From a virus: 36,190 bases of DNA. Location of the stretch: positions 1 through 36,190 of the IMG/VR virus record IMGVR_UViG_3300025132_000125, one strand, 5' to 3'. The position numbers were made by a program, and so were the translations under genes. Within the stretch, counting starts at the first letter, position 1, and every line of letters starts with the position of its first letter. Shown piece after piece: positions 29,380-36,190 of the stretch. The notes beneath the pieces were generated by a model, which had not been told where the DNA came from, made no database searches, and saw only the letters and a list, made by a program, of their open reading frames with translations.

Positions 29380-31839
29380 ATGCCCGTCCATCAAAATGTT
29401 CTTATCGGCGCGTCCGGCCAGGGCGGCGGCGGTTACGTTATCGAAGGCTCTGGTTCGTTTAATGGCACCGACGGCAAATTAACAAGAACCATTAGTTCAG
29501 CAGGGAACAGAAAAACTTTTATTCTTGAAGTTGCTTTTAAAAGAGGTGGTTCAGCGTCAAGTTTTCTAACGGCGTTTTCATCGGGCACAGACACGTTCTA
29601 TTTTTATCTGAGTTCTGATCAGGTTTATATTCAAGATTATCTACATCCCAACAATCGAATCGAACTAAAAAGTGACGCTAAGTTGCGAGACTTTTCCGCA
29701 TGGTATCATTTAATTGTTGCAATTGATACGACACAAGGAACTGACACAAATCGTGTAAAGGCATGGTTGAACGGCGTTGAATTAACTTGGGCAGTCACTA
29801 CCTACCCTACTCAAAACTTAGACACTAAGTGGAACACAGGTTCTCAAGAACATCAAATAGGCCATTCCTCTACCACTTATAGCTCTGATTATTTTGCCCG
29901 CGCCGCTTCTTACGACGGCCTGACAATGACTGATCCCGTTACGGATGAATTTGGTAAATACGACGAAAATGGAAATTGGACCGTTCTTGATGTCTCTGGA
30001 AAAAGTTTTGGAACTACAGGCTTTCTAATTGAAGGTGGAACAGCGTTTACCAATGGCACAGACAGCAGCGGTAACTCTCAGAACTTTACTAAGGGCGGTA
30101 CTATTACCAATGTTAACGACACTCTAACGGATTCAGATAACTTTGGAAACTACGCAACGCTAAACCCTCTTACTAAGAGTTCCGGTGGTGCGACTACCGC
30201 AACCATCAGCGAAGGCAATACAAGATGGGCAAGGGCTAATGATGGCAGCAATAATCAACAGTGTTACGGAACATTTGGTGCAGATGCAGGAAAGTTCTAT
30301 TTTGAGTTTAAATTAATAACAGCAAACAATGGTTTTGATGTTGGCCTGTTTGCGGAAGGCGAGACAAATGGAAACGAAGGTGGGGGCAATGCTGGATATG
30401 AAGTTGAAGGGTATTATCTAGAGAACTATGGTACAGGTTCTCATGCTTGGAAAGTAACGAAAACAGGTCAAGCGTCTGGTGGCGCTGCACGTCAGGACAC
30501 AAACGATACAGCGGCAGCTAATGATATTTGCAAAATCGCTGTAGACTTTGACGCTGGCAAAATTTGGCTAGGTAGTGTCACACATGACACATATTACAGC
30601 GGTTCTGATGGCTCCGATATTTCTTTTAGCACAGGTTCTCCGACATTTACATTCACGGCTGGAACAAGATTGTTTCCTTACATTTTTGCTCATGCCCAAG
30701 CTAACGATTGTAAATTCTTTTTTAATCCAGGGGAATGGACAGGAAGCGCACCATCAGGATTCCTGCCGTGGACTACAGCCAATCTTCCAGCGCCGACTGT
30801 GACCAAGCCAAGTGATTTCTTTAAGACAGTCCTCTTTTCTGGCACAGGCAGCGCACAGAATATCGACACAGTTGGATTTTCACCTGACCTTTTAATTATT
30901 AAATCACGAACATCAACCGCAAACTTTAACTGGATTGATAGGGTTAGAGGTGAGGCAAATATTCTTTGGTCAAATGCGGCTGTAGCCCAATCTGCTGAAT
31001 CAACAAGCGTCACAGGATTTCGGGATGAAGGATTTTCAGTAGGGTCAGACAGCGGTAGTTATGTGAACATTTCTGGTCAGACAATGGTAGCTTTTTGCAT
31101 GAAGGCTGGTGGCTCTGGTTCTAGTAATTCGGATGGTGACATTGCATCAACTGTATCTGTAGCTAGTCATGGCGGGTTTTCAATTGTCAAGTACGACCCC
31201 GGAAGCGGTGGTTCGCCCGGTGATACTGTAGGTCATGGCCTTTCACGCACACCAAACTTTATTATTCTTAAAGCATTAGAAAATGTAGGAGATACAAATT
31301 GGAGAGTTGGTAGTGACGATATTGGTTGGACAAATAATTTATTTTTAAATCTCACTCTCGCAGCAAGTGCTGGATCAGGTGCTTGGAATAATACTGTACC
31401 AGGGTCATCTGTATTTACTATTGGTTCTGATACAGACAATGATGCCGCATATATTGCGTATTGTTTTGCAAAAACTCCGGGACTAATTGCTTGCGGAAGC
31501 TATACAGGAAATAATGATGCTGACGGAACCTATGTAGTTGTCGATGATGGCGCATCTGGATTTAGACCAGCATGGTTACTTATGAAAAACATAAATGACT
31601 CTGAAAATTGGGTTTTGATGGATTCTGTACGAAGCCCATTTAACCCTGTAGATGGGTATCTTTCTACCAATACCGCTACTAGTGATACAGGCGCAACTGG
31701 ATTGCCGCTAGATTTTACCGCAAATGGATTTAAGCAGCGTAACAACTCTAACATGACTAATGAAGATACAATCATTTATCTAGCATTCGCAGAGCATCCA
31801 TTCGGCGGTGACGGTGTAGCGCAAGCCCGCGCACGATAA
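29380..31839 (+). CDS. Receptor-binding tail spike/fibre (LamG-like, SPRY-like and DUF7483-like domains)
   Basis: 819 aa. Residues about 25-190 are a concanavalin/LamG-like jelly roll (SFNGTDGKLTRTIS...ILEVAFKRGG...WYHLIVAIDTTQ...KAWLNGVEL). About 280-460 resembles a SPRY-like beta-sandwich (KFYFEFKLIT...DICKIAVDFDAGKIWLG). About 480-810 is DUF7483-like (GFSPDLLIIKSRTST...TMVAFCMKAGG...AAYIAYCFA...EDTIIYLAFAEHPFGG). It probably recognises host surface sugars. From about codon 28 to near the end, codon use is much more AT-rich (AAT, GGT, TAT, ACA) than the GC-rich first 25 codons and the neighbours, a sign of module exchange. Confidence 0.85.
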   Translation: MPVHQNVLIGASGQGGGGYVIEGSGSFNGTDGKLTRTISSAGNRKTFILEVAFKRGGSASSFLTAFSSGTDTFYFYLSSDQVYIQDYLHPNNRIELKSDAKLRDFSAWYHLIVAIDTTQGTDTNRVKAWLNGVELTWAVTTYPTQNLDTKWNTGSQEHQIGHSSTTYSSDYFARAASYDGLTMTDPVTDEFGKYDENGNWTVLDVSGKSFGTTGFLIEGGTAFTNGTDSSGNSQNFTKGGTITNVNDTLTDSDNFGNYATLNPLTKSSGGATTATISEGNTRWARANDGSNNQQCYGTFGADAGKFYFEFKLITANNGFDVGLFAEGETNGNEGGGNAGYEVEGYYLENYGTGSHAWKVTKTGQASGGAARQDTNDTAAANDICKIAVDFDAGKIWLGSVTHDTYYSGSDGSDISFSTGSPTFTFTAGTRLFPYIFAHAQANDCKFFFNPGEWTGSAPSGFLPWTTANLPAPTVTKPSDFFKTVLFSGTGSAQNIDTVGFSPDLLIIKSRTSTANFNWIDRVRGEANILWSNAAVAQSAESTSVTGFRDEGFSVGSDSGSYVNISGQTMVAFCMKAGGSGSSNSDGDIASTVSVASHGGFSIVKYDPGSGGSPGDTVGHGLSRTPNFIILKALENVGDTNWRVGSDDIGWTNNLFLNLTLAASAGSGAWNNTVPGSSVFTIGSDTDNDAAYIAYCFAKTPGLIACGSYTGNNDADGTYVVVDDGASGFRPAWLLMKNINDSENWVLMDSVRSPFNPVDGYLSTNTATSDTGATGLPLDFTANGFKQRNNSNMTNEDTIIYLAFAEHPFGGDGVAQARAR

Positions 31840-31864
31840 TTCTACTTAACAACGGAGAAAAGAC

Positions 31865-32437
31865 ATGACTTCGATCTTCAAGGTCGGTGATAAAACGATT
31901 CGTCCCGGTCGCGGGTGGACTGACGCCGACGGCATCCAACACCCCGGCAACTGGAATCTGTGGTCGGCAGACGAGAAAAGCGCCAAGGGCATTACCGAGG
32001 TTGTGATGCAGCCGCTCCCCCGTGGCGACCTCTACAACGCCAGCAACAACGCCGACGGCAGCGTCAACGCCACGGCCAAGCCGCTCGACGACATTAATGT
32101 CACCGACAAGGACGGCAACGCGGTAATGGACCCCCGCACCGGAAAGCAGGTGGTGCAACCCGGCGTCAAATCGCAACTCAAGAGTAAAGTCAAAGAGCAA
32201 CAAGCGTCGCACCTCGCCCAGACTGATTGGGCCATCGTCCGCGAGGCCGATGTCTCGACGGCAGTCCCGGCCAACATCAAGACGTGGCGCGACGCAATCC
32301 GCGCAAAAGCCACGGCGATGGAGGAAGCGATTGACGGCGCCGCCGACATGGCCGCCATTGAGGCTCTTTTTGTAACCTCTGACGCCGACGGCAATAAGTC
32401 GGGCATCCTGTACGATTGGCCGGAACTACAAGACTGA
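31865..32437 (+). CDS. Tail fibre assembly/chaperone-like protein
   Basis: 190 aa. The C-terminal half, SHLAQTDWAIVREADVSTAVPANIKTWRDAIRAKATAMEEAI, is the pattern found at the end of phage tail-fibre assembly and DUF4376-type proteins. The N-terminal half (FKVGDKTIRPGRGWTDADGIQHPGNW) is the small beta domain that precedes it. Its place right after the receptor-binding gene supports a chaperone or fibre-cap role. Good ribosome site GGAGAAAAGAC. Confidence 0.75.
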   Translation: MTSIFKVGDKTIRPGRGWTDADGIQHPGNWNLWSADEKSAKGITEVVMQPLPRGDLYNASNNADGSVNATAKPLDDINVTDKDGNAVMDPRTGKQVVQPGVKSQLKSKVKEQQASHLAQTDWAIVREADVSTAVPANIKTWRDAIRAKATAMEEAIDGAADMAAIEALFVTSDADGNKSGILYDWPELQD

Positions 32438-32542
32438 TCCGAGTCGGCAGCGTCTACTATCCCCTATCGTTAAAGCAACAAGCAACCGAGGCGGCGTACT
32501 GGCGCCGCCGTGCGCGGCAGACAGAAAGAAGAAAGGTGCGAA

Positions 32543-33064
32543 ATGGACCCAGCATCTCTCGCTCTCGCCATCGGAGCCGCCAAGAAAATTATCGACACTG
32601 CCGGTGATCTGAAAGCCGCGTATAAGGGAATCGATTCCCTGATGGCGCACGAGGAAGCGGCAGAAACCCACGCCGCCAAAAAGCCCAAAACACGCCAACA
32701 ACAAATTCTCCAGCAACGCGCCCACGACCAGGGCGAGACTGACTCATTTAGTGAAATCGCCGATGAGGTGATTACGTCTCGCAACAACGCCATCGCCCTC
32801 GAAAATTTATACCGCGAGATCGACCGCAAGTATGGCAAAGGCACGGTCGATGAAATTAAAAAAATCAGGACCGAGCGCAAGGCGAAGCGCGAAAAGCAAG
32901 CCAAAGAAATAGCGGCGGCGAAGAAAAAAGAACATGAAGCGCGGATGGCGTTTCTGAAGAAATGGTCAATCATCCTGGCGCAACTTGTCGGCATCGCCGC
33001 CGTCGCGGTAACGATCGGTTATTACGTTTGGGCGAATCGGTGCGTAGAGGCGGTATGTAGATGA
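32543..33064 (+). CDS. Coiled-coil protein with C-terminal transmembrane helix
   Basis: 173 aa. Ala-rich N-terminus (MDPASLALAIGAAKKIIDTAG), Gln/Lys/Glu-rich coiled coil (about 45-135), then one membrane helix (about 143-165: IILAQLVGIAAVAVTIGYYVW). This layout recurs in marine podoviruses near the lysis genes; the role is unclear, perhaps membrane-anchored virion or lysis factor. The ATG at 32543 has AAGAAAGG upstream. The 105-base gap before it holds a GGCGGCG/CGCCGCC hairpin (about 32501-32520) without a T-run. Confidence 0.7.
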   Translation: MDPASLALAIGAAKKIIDTAGDLKAAYKGIDSLMAHEEAAETHAAKKPKTRQQQILQQRAHDQGETDSFSEIADEVITSRNNAIALENLYREIDRKYGKGTVDEIKKIRTERKAKREKQAKEIAAAKKKEHEARMAFLKKWSIILAQLVGIAAVAVTIGYYVWANRCVEAVCR

Positions 33065-33378
33065 TGGACGGCGCAGTTGACATAAAACTTCTGGTCACGC
33101 TCGGCGGCATCGTCGTGTCGATGGCGGGGGCGGCAGCCGTGGCAAAATCGCAAATCCAACGCCTGACCGAGATGCTTAAAGACATCGAGACGCGGATGCG
33201 GGCTTACGACACTCGCGTCGACGGTATTGAAAACACGATTGGGAAGAACGAACACCGGATTAACATTCTGGCGGGGATGCTCAGTCCCGACACGATGGAG
33301 CGTCGTAACCGCGAGATTGGCGCGACCATGCAGCGGCTCAGTCACATTGAAAAGACGATAGCGAGGCTGGAGAAATGA
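33061..33378 (+). CDS. Membrane-anchored coiled-coil protein (i-spanin-like candidate)
   Basis: 105 aa: one N-terminal membrane helix (about 8-28: IKLLVTLGGIVVSMAGAAAVA) followed by a long heptad-type periplasmic coiled coil (IQRLTEMLKDIETRMRAYDTRVDGIENTI...). This is the topology of inner-membrane spanins, and a lipoprotein gene lies two genes downstream, but class assignment is inference. ATGA overlap with the previous gene (ATG 33061, another at 33064). Confidence 0.65.
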   Translation: MMDGAVDIKLLVTLGGIVVSMAGAAAVAKSQIQRLTEMLKDIETRMRAYDTRVDGIENTIGKNEHRINILAGMLSPDTMERRNREIGATMQRLSHIEKTIARLEK

Positions 33379-33542
33379 AGGAACGCATTGCCATCGACGC
33401 CGCCGTCGCGGCGCCCGCGCTCAGTCTCCCGCTTTGGCTGCACACGGTCCAAGAGACAATGCAATTCGGCATCGTGTGCGTTACTCTTATTATAGTGGTG
33501 ATCCGCGCCCGCATCGCTTGGCGAGAGTGGCGCAACAAATGA
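33375..33542 (+). CDS. Small membrane protein, holin-like (55 aa)
   Basis: 55 aa with two hydrophobic segments (about 8-22 and 28-44, FGIVCVTLIIVVIRA) and a basic C-terminal tail (RARIAWREWRNK), the layout of small class II holins. It starts and ends with ATGA overlaps within the lysis block. It could be a second holin, antiholin or pinholin beside the 3TM holin at 34918. Confidence 0.65.
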   Translation: MKERIAIDAAVAAPALSLPLWLHTVQETMQFGIVCVTLIIVVIRARIAWREWRNK

Positions 33543-33949
33543 CCCCCCTCCAAGCCGCCGCCATCGCCGCCGTCGTGGCGGCGTTTTTGTTGTCTGGATG
33601 CCAAGCGGCGCCGCCCGCCCAGGCCGCCGAAGCGACGCCGAAGCCGGAACGGGAGTGCGCGTTGACGATTGGTAAAGTCCAAGACACGCTTAAGTCTCGG
33701 TTTAAAGATTTAAAAGAAATAATCCTGTCGGGCGCAGACAAAGACAATTTCCTCAAGGCATTCAATTCGGCAGACCCGCCGACAAACTTCACCGCACACC
33801 GTGTCCATATGTTCCACAGCCGCCGCGCAAACATAAATAGAAATCCCGATACAACGGTTTTGACGATGGTCGATGCCGACGAGTGCGTTAAGCGCAACGG
33901 CGAGGTCCGCACTAAGGACGTGGTGAATTGGCTCCCGACGAAAGTATAA
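33539..33949 (+). CDS. Lipoprotein (o-spanin candidate or outer-membrane factor)
   Basis: 136 aa. Signal peptide AAAIAAVVAAFLLSGC with lipobox L-L-S-G-C; Cys21 would be lipidated. The mature N-terminus is Pro/Ala-rich (QAAPPAQAAEATPKPE), then a domain of about 100 residues (CALTIGKVQDTLKSRF...). Proline-rich lipoproteins next to an inner-membrane coiled-coil protein are typical of outer-membrane spanins, but this one is longer than most. An alternative is a superinfection-exclusion lipoprotein. Confidence 0.75.
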   Translation: MTPLQAAAIAAVVAAFLLSGCQAAPPAQAAEATPKPERECALTIGKVQDTLKSRFKDLKEIILSGADKDNFLKAFNSADPPTNFTAHRVHMFHSRRANINRNPDTTVLTMVDADECVKRNGEVRTKDVVNWLPTKV

Positions 33950-34347
33950 CTAAGGGCCAGACTAATGTTCAGATCGGACAGTCTGGCGATTTCCTGACGG
34001 CGGCAGTGCTTGCGGGGTTTGGCGTCGATTGCAACGTCGTCAACAAAGTCGGCTTCGACATTCTTGCCCGCCACGACAATAAGTGGATTAGGGTCGAAGT
34101 TAAATCGACGCGGGCGCGTCAGCGCGACCGGCGCTGCTACACTTGGAAGACGTGCCAAGGGAACACCAAGAAGCGCGTCATGCGGGCCGATAGATGCGAC
34201 ATCGTCGCCCTGGCGGCATTGGATGTCCGCAAAGTCGTCTTCCGCCCCATAAGCGAAATCACCTGCATGACTACACACATTTTTGAACACGCCTTGATGG
34301 AGTCTGACGAGCGACAGACGTGGGAGGAATCATGCCGGAAAATATGA
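33928..34347 (+). CDS. PD-(D/E)XK nuclease (PDDEXK_5 / intron-endonuclease type)
   Basis: 139 aa from a TTG at 33928 (AAGGA upstream); the nearby ATG at 33964 is out of frame. The order Q-x-G-x-x-x-x-A (QIGQSGDFLTAAVLAGFG), N-x-x-G-x-D (VNKVGFDIL) and RVEVKST is the PD-(D/E)XK core with D and E-x-K metal ligands, in the style of the family named for group I intron endonucleases such as I-Ssp6803I. It overlaps the lipoprotein gene by 22 bases in another frame. It is free-standing, not inside an intron. It may be a trans-acting partner for the capsid intron or an unrelated late nuclease. Confidence 0.7.
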   Translation: MAPDESITKGQTNVQIGQSGDFLTAAVLAGFGVDCNVVNKVGFDILARHDNKWIRVEVKSTRARQRDRRCYTWKTCQGNTKKRVMRADRCDIVALAALDVRKVVFRPISEITCMTTHIFEHALMESDERQTWEESCRKI

Positions 34348-34505
34348 AGGCGCATCGTTATGTCGATAAGCCGACCGTCGCGTTTAGTAAAGACAGTCAC
34401 CTGGCGAAGCCGTTCATCATTTCCATGACGACAGAGTCATCGTCCGAAACCGTGCGGCTCACGATTGACGAGGTGCAGTATTTAATCAAGAAAGGATGGA
34501 GTTAA
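34332..34505 (+). CDS. Small hypothetical protein (57 aa)
   Basis: 57 aa with a strong GGAGGAATC ribosome site before the ATG at 34332. Beta-type middle (KPFIISMTTESSSETVRLTIDEVQYLIKKGW). No family recognised. The end overlaps the endolysin start (TAATG), so it is co-translated with the lysis genes. Confidence 0.6.
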   Translation: MPENMKAHRYVDKPTVAFSKDSHLAKPFIISMTTESSSETVRLTIDEVQYLIKKGWS

Positions 34506-34918
34506 TGGCGACCGACAATGTAACCAGCGACGACCTGGATATTGCTGCCCGCACCGTTTGGGCCGAGGCGCGTGGAGAAGGCGAACACGGCATGAGGGCC
34601 GTCGCCCACGTCATTATCAACCGTGCGGCGAAAGGCGGCTGGTGGGGCGATACGCTTGAAACGGTCTGTCAAAAGCCCTGGCAGTTTTCATGCTGGAATG
34701 AGAATGACCCCAACCGCGAAAAACTAATTGGGCTGGACAAAACGCATCCCGAATATGTCGCCGCACTCAAGGCCGTCTCCGAGGCACTTGTCGCCGAAGA
34801 CGACCCGACGATGGGGTCATGTCATTATCATACCAAGGCCGTGCAGCCAGATTGGTCTGAGGGCAAAGAGCCGGTCGCCATGATCGGCAACCACAAATTT
34901 TTCTCGGACATCGACTAA
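34505..34918 (+). CDS. Endolysin: SleB-type cell-wall hydrolase
   Basis: 137 aa, the Hydrolase_2 (SleB) family. LDIAARTVWAEARGEGEHGMRAVAHVIINRA carries the catalytic Glu, followed by TVCQKPWQFSCWNENDP and the C-terminal SCHYHTKAV...MIGNHKFFSDI. These enzymes cut peptidoglycan (lytic transglycosylase-like). No signal peptide, so it depends on a holin; the 3TM holin follows immediately. GGATGGAG ribosome site and TAATG overlap. Confidence 0.92.
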   Translation: MATDNVTSDDLDIAARTVWAEARGEGEHGMRAVAHVIINRAAKGGWWGDTLETVCQKPWQFSCWNENDPNREKLIGLDKTHPEYVAALKAVSEALVAEDDPTMGSCHYHTKAVQPDWSEGKEPVAMIGNHKFFSDID

Positions 34919-35334
34919 TGATCGGCGCCCTGCTTCCAGTCCTCGGGCCTATCGTCAAAGATGTCGTCGGTCGGGTATTGCCCGCCGACAAAAATAAAGC
35001 GCAAGAAATTGAGCGCGAATTGAACATGGCAATGATGGCGAACACGGCGGAAATCGAAAAGGCCGCCGCCAGCGTCGTCATCGCCGAGGCAAAATCCGAG
35101 CATAAGATCACGGCGACGTGGCGGCCAATTTTAATGCTGACAATCACCGCCATCGTGGCCTGGAATTTCCTACTGGCACCGCTAACCGAATTGGCGGTGA
35201 CACTGTGGACGGGGAATCAAATTCCGTTGTCGATACCCTTGCCCGACGAACTTTGGACCCTGCTATCAATCGGCGTCGGCGGCTATGTGGTCGGACGGTC
35301 GGGTGAGAAGATTGCAGGGAAGCTCAAGAAGTGA
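34918..35334 (+). CDS. Holin of the 3TM (gene-transfer-agent) type
   Basis: 138 aa. N-terminal amphipathic segment (MIGALLPVLGPIVKDVVGRVLP), a charged helix, then hydrophobic stretches (WRPILMLTITAIVAWNFLLAPL, LWTLLSIGVGGYVVGRSGEKI). The T-A-T-W-R-P-I-L-M-L motif is the signature of GTA_holin_3TM, common in alphaproteobacteria. It forms the pore that releases the endolysin. The start overlaps the endolysin stop. Confidence 0.9.
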   Translation: MIGALLPVLGPIVKDVVGRVLPADKNKAQEIERELNMAMMANTAEIEKAAASVVIAEAKSEHKITATWRPILMLTITAIVAWNFLLAPLTELAVTLWTGNQIPLSIPLPDELWTLLSIGVGGYVVGRSGEKIAGKLKK

Positions 35335-35522
35335 GCCAGTGCGTCAAGTGCGGCAGCCGTAGGCCGATGGTGTTCGTCCACGGCCATTATCAGTGTGCCG
35401 ACTGCAAGTCCATCACCGACGGCGATTGCTGCCAGGGTGTTGCTTTTTGTGACGACAAAAACGACCGTCAGGTAATTCAAGAAAAGTCGCTGAAAAGTCG
35501 CTCCCATTTTAAACCTTGCTAG
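35331..35522 (+). CDS. Zinc-ribbon protein overlapping the left attP arm
   Basis: 63 aa from a GTG at 35331 that overlaps the holin stop. Cys pairs CVKC (4-7) and CADC (22-25), with later CC and C, suggest a zinc ribbon similar to those in small phage DNA-binding proteins. The last third of the gene (35457-35504) is also the left inverted and direct repeat of the attP region, so its C-terminal sequence would be shaped by recombination-site function. Role unknown. Confidence 0.6.
   Translation: MSQCVKCGSRRPMVFVHGHYQCADCKSITDGDCCQGVAFCDDKNDRQVIQEKSLKSRSHFKPC
35483..35504 (+). repeat. Left arm-type direct repeats
   Basis: AAAGTCGCTGAAA (35483-35495) and, shifted 11 bp, AAAGTCGCTCC (35494-35504). 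The same tandem arrangement recurs on the other side of the core at 35736-35756, in the same orientation. Likely integrase arm-binding sites. Confidence 0.7.
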
Positions 35523-35562
35523 GTTCATCCTAACCCATTAAGGTCTGTCTATACCTGCCAGG

Positions 35563-35578
35563 GCTTTGATATCAAAGC
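35563..35578. promoter_or_regulatory. 16-bp perfect palindrome beside the att core
   Basis: GCTTTGATATCAAAGC is a perfect 16-bp palindrome 36 bases before the core. A likely binding site for a dimeric accessory factor, such as an excisionase, rather than the tandem-binding integrase. No T-run follows. Confidence 0.55.
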
Positions 35579-35614
35579 TAAGTGGCTGTAATAGTTAGAC
35601 TTTATTTGGCATGT

Positions 35615-35666
35615 TGTCAGGCTCATAACCTGAAGGTCGTAGGTTCAAATCCTACCCCCGCAACCA
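35615..35666 (+). tRNA. 3' half of initiator tRNA-Met (attachment core, not a full gene)
   Basis: From 35617: anticodon stem TCAGG/CCTGA with loop CTCATAA (anticodon CAT), variable loop, T-arm GTAGG-TTCAAAT-CCTAC and CCCCGCAACCA. This is the 3' half of a bacterial initiator tRNA. The 5' acceptor strand and D-arm are missing; the bases before 35615 do not fit. Integration at the host gene would swap this half for the host's own, keeping the tRNA intact. Host attB is therefore the initiator tRNA-Met gene. Confidence 0.88.
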
Positions 35667-35695
35667 CTAAATAATTTAATTATTACAGTTAGTTA

Positions 35696-35724
35696 GCCGC
35701 CCCGGCAGGGGCGGCTTTTTTTTT
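35696..35724 (+). terminator. Strong rho-independent terminator beside the att core
   Basis: GCCGCCCC (35696-35703) pairs with GGGGCGGC (35708-35715), loop GGCA, followed by nine T. After integration this terminator would lie directly behind the rebuilt tRNA gene, so the phage supplies both the 3' half and a terminator, shielding prophage and host transcription from each other. Confidence 0.92.
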
Positions 35725-35735
35725 GTTTTTAGCTC

Positions 35736-35756
35736 AAAGTCGCTGAAATGCCGCTC
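35736..35756 (+). repeat. Right arm-type direct repeats
   Basis: AAAGTCGCTGAAA (35736-35748) with an imperfect second copy AAATGCCGCTC (35746-35756), mirroring 35483-35504 in sequence and orientation. Their presence on both sides of the core argues that both flanks are phage DNA. Confidence 0.7.
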
Positions 35757-35880
35757 TGACATCGCGACAAGGGCCAATCCGCGCAATTACCTGACGGTCG
35801 TTTTTTTGTTGTTTTATCAAATAATATGTTGCATGATGTCATCGTGGTTGAGGGACCACTTAGCAACAAGGAGAGAGAAA

Positions 35881-36171
35881 ATGTTTTTAATTGCGGACTT
35901 AGGTAAGAGTGTCGGCCCCGTTGGCAAGCTGACCGATAACGGTGGATGCGGCTGGAGCTTCATTAGCTACATACAGCGCGGCAATGGTAGGAAGCTCCAT
36001 GACTGCGCGGAGAACGCCGTACCCAAATGGTTCACTGGTTACATCGTGGATCAGCCTGACATGAAAAGCGCCCTTTCTCTGACCGACGCCTACCGGAAGG
36101 GCTACGCTCTAGCTTTGCAGCCCGCGCTTGACGGCTGCATCCGCGTGGTTCGTCAGGGGGATGTCGGATAA
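35881..36171 (+). CDS. Hypothetical protein between attP and integrase
   Basis: 96 aa from the ATG at 35881, preceded by AAGGAGAGAGAAA. A longer in-frame start at 35806 would translate the att arm. Contains a Gly-rich N-terminal half (GKSVGPVGKLTDNGGCGWSF) and a mixed C-terminus; no family recognised. The 156-base gap before it (35725-35880) holds the right att arm, AT-rich DNA (TATCAAATAATATG) and a GTGGT/ACCAC hairpin. If the map is circular, its position upstream of int suggests a lysogeny or excision role. Confidence 0.65.
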   Translation: MFLIADLGKSVGPVGKLTDNGGCGWSFISYIQRGNGRKLHDCAENAVPKWFTGYIVDQPDMKSALSLTDAYRKGYALALQPALDGCIRVVRQGDVG

Positions 36172-36190
36172 CAATCCACCCCATCGCGCA

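Larger units (their letters stand above)
35457..35805. other. attP: attP region with symmetric arm sites
   Basis: A 21-bp perfect inverted repeat flanks the region (35457-35477 and 35785-35805; each contains ACCGTCAGGTA or its complement). Inside are direct repeats of AAAGTCGCTGAAA at 35483-35495 and 35736-35748, each followed at once by a related copy (AAAGTCGCTCC, AAATGCCGCTC). Between them lies the tRNA-derived core. This is the design of a phage attachment site: core flanked by integrase arm sites. The integrase is the first large gene after it on a circular map. Confidence 0.8.

Noticed and set aside
32416-32607. 63-aa frame (TTG start) after the fibre-assembly gene
   Set aside because: Begins inside the previous gene and ends inside the next without a ribosome site. 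The Arg-rich translation looks like a shadow frame.
35580-35666. Complete tRNA-Met gene
   Set aside because: Only the 3' half from the anticodon arm is present. The sequence before 35615 cannot form the acceptor 5' strand or D-arm.
1-36190. CRISPR array, insertion sequence or restriction-modification pair
   Set aside because: No regularly spaced repeats, no transposase-like protein and no terminal inverted repeats were seen. The methyltransferase has no adjacent restriction enzyme.

Overview
The window looks like the whole genome of a temperate, short-tailed (podovirus-type) phage of an alphaproteobacterium, probably marine, in its circular or excised form and opened upstream of the integrase. 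All credible genes are on the + strand and are tightly packed, mostly with ATGA or TAATG stop/start overlaps. The host guess rests on the attachment core, which is the 3' half of an alphaproteobacterial-type initiator tRNA-Met gene, on a gene-transfer-agent type 3TM holin, and on several small virion genes typical of marine phages. The tRNA half at 35615-35666 has the same repeats on both sides (21-bp inverted repeat, AAAGTCGCTGAAA direct repeats). That fits a complete attP better than a prophage end. Circularity itself is inferred.

Layout. 1-2.7 kb is the lysogeny module: a small gene, tyrosine integrase, a putative winged-helix protein, an operator/promoter region and an S24 (LexA/CI-type) repressor, all in one direction. 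2.7-9.5 kb is the early region: a 40-aa membrane peptide, an AlpA-like helix-turn-helix protein, a zinc-ribbon/DUF6378 protein, a Holliday-resolvase-like nuclease, an adenine-type methyltransferase, a RecB/Cas4-like nuclease, a putative ssDNA-binding protein, a primase-polymerase/helicase fusion, a protein with an SSB-type C-terminal tip, and a DUF6362-like protein. A strong terminator closes it at about 9.57 kb. No replicative DNA polymerase is visible, so replication probably uses the Prim-Pol/helicase plus host polymerase.

9.6-28.7 kb is packaging and virion: small basic proteins, small and large terminase, an ART-type polyvalent protein, P22-like portal, scaffold, SU10-like major capsid protein, adaptor, gp10-like tail hub and three probable ejection proteins. 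28.7-32.4 kb holds tail fibre/receptor-binding genes, including one 2.4-kb gene of clearly different base composition. 32.5-35.5 kb is the lysis region: membrane/coiled-coil proteins, small TM protein, lipoprotein, SleB-type endolysin, 3TM holin, plus an extra PD-(D/E)XK nuclease. 35.4-35.8 kb is attP.

Two RNA findings stand out. (1) The major capsid gene is interrupted by a 241-nt group I intron (19995-20235) with recognisable P, Q, R and S elements. Its P1 (7 bp) and P10 (6 bp) pairings independently fix both splice sites, and splicing restores the reading frame across a conserved Asp-Phe-Gly junction. Without splicing the capsid reading frame stops 3 codons into the intron. (2) The 227-nt gap between the terminase genes holds a 97-nt tRNA-like/tmRNA-like fold (10558-10654): 7-bp acceptor stem, T-arm, encoded ACCA end and one long hairpin, but no D-stem or anticodon arm.
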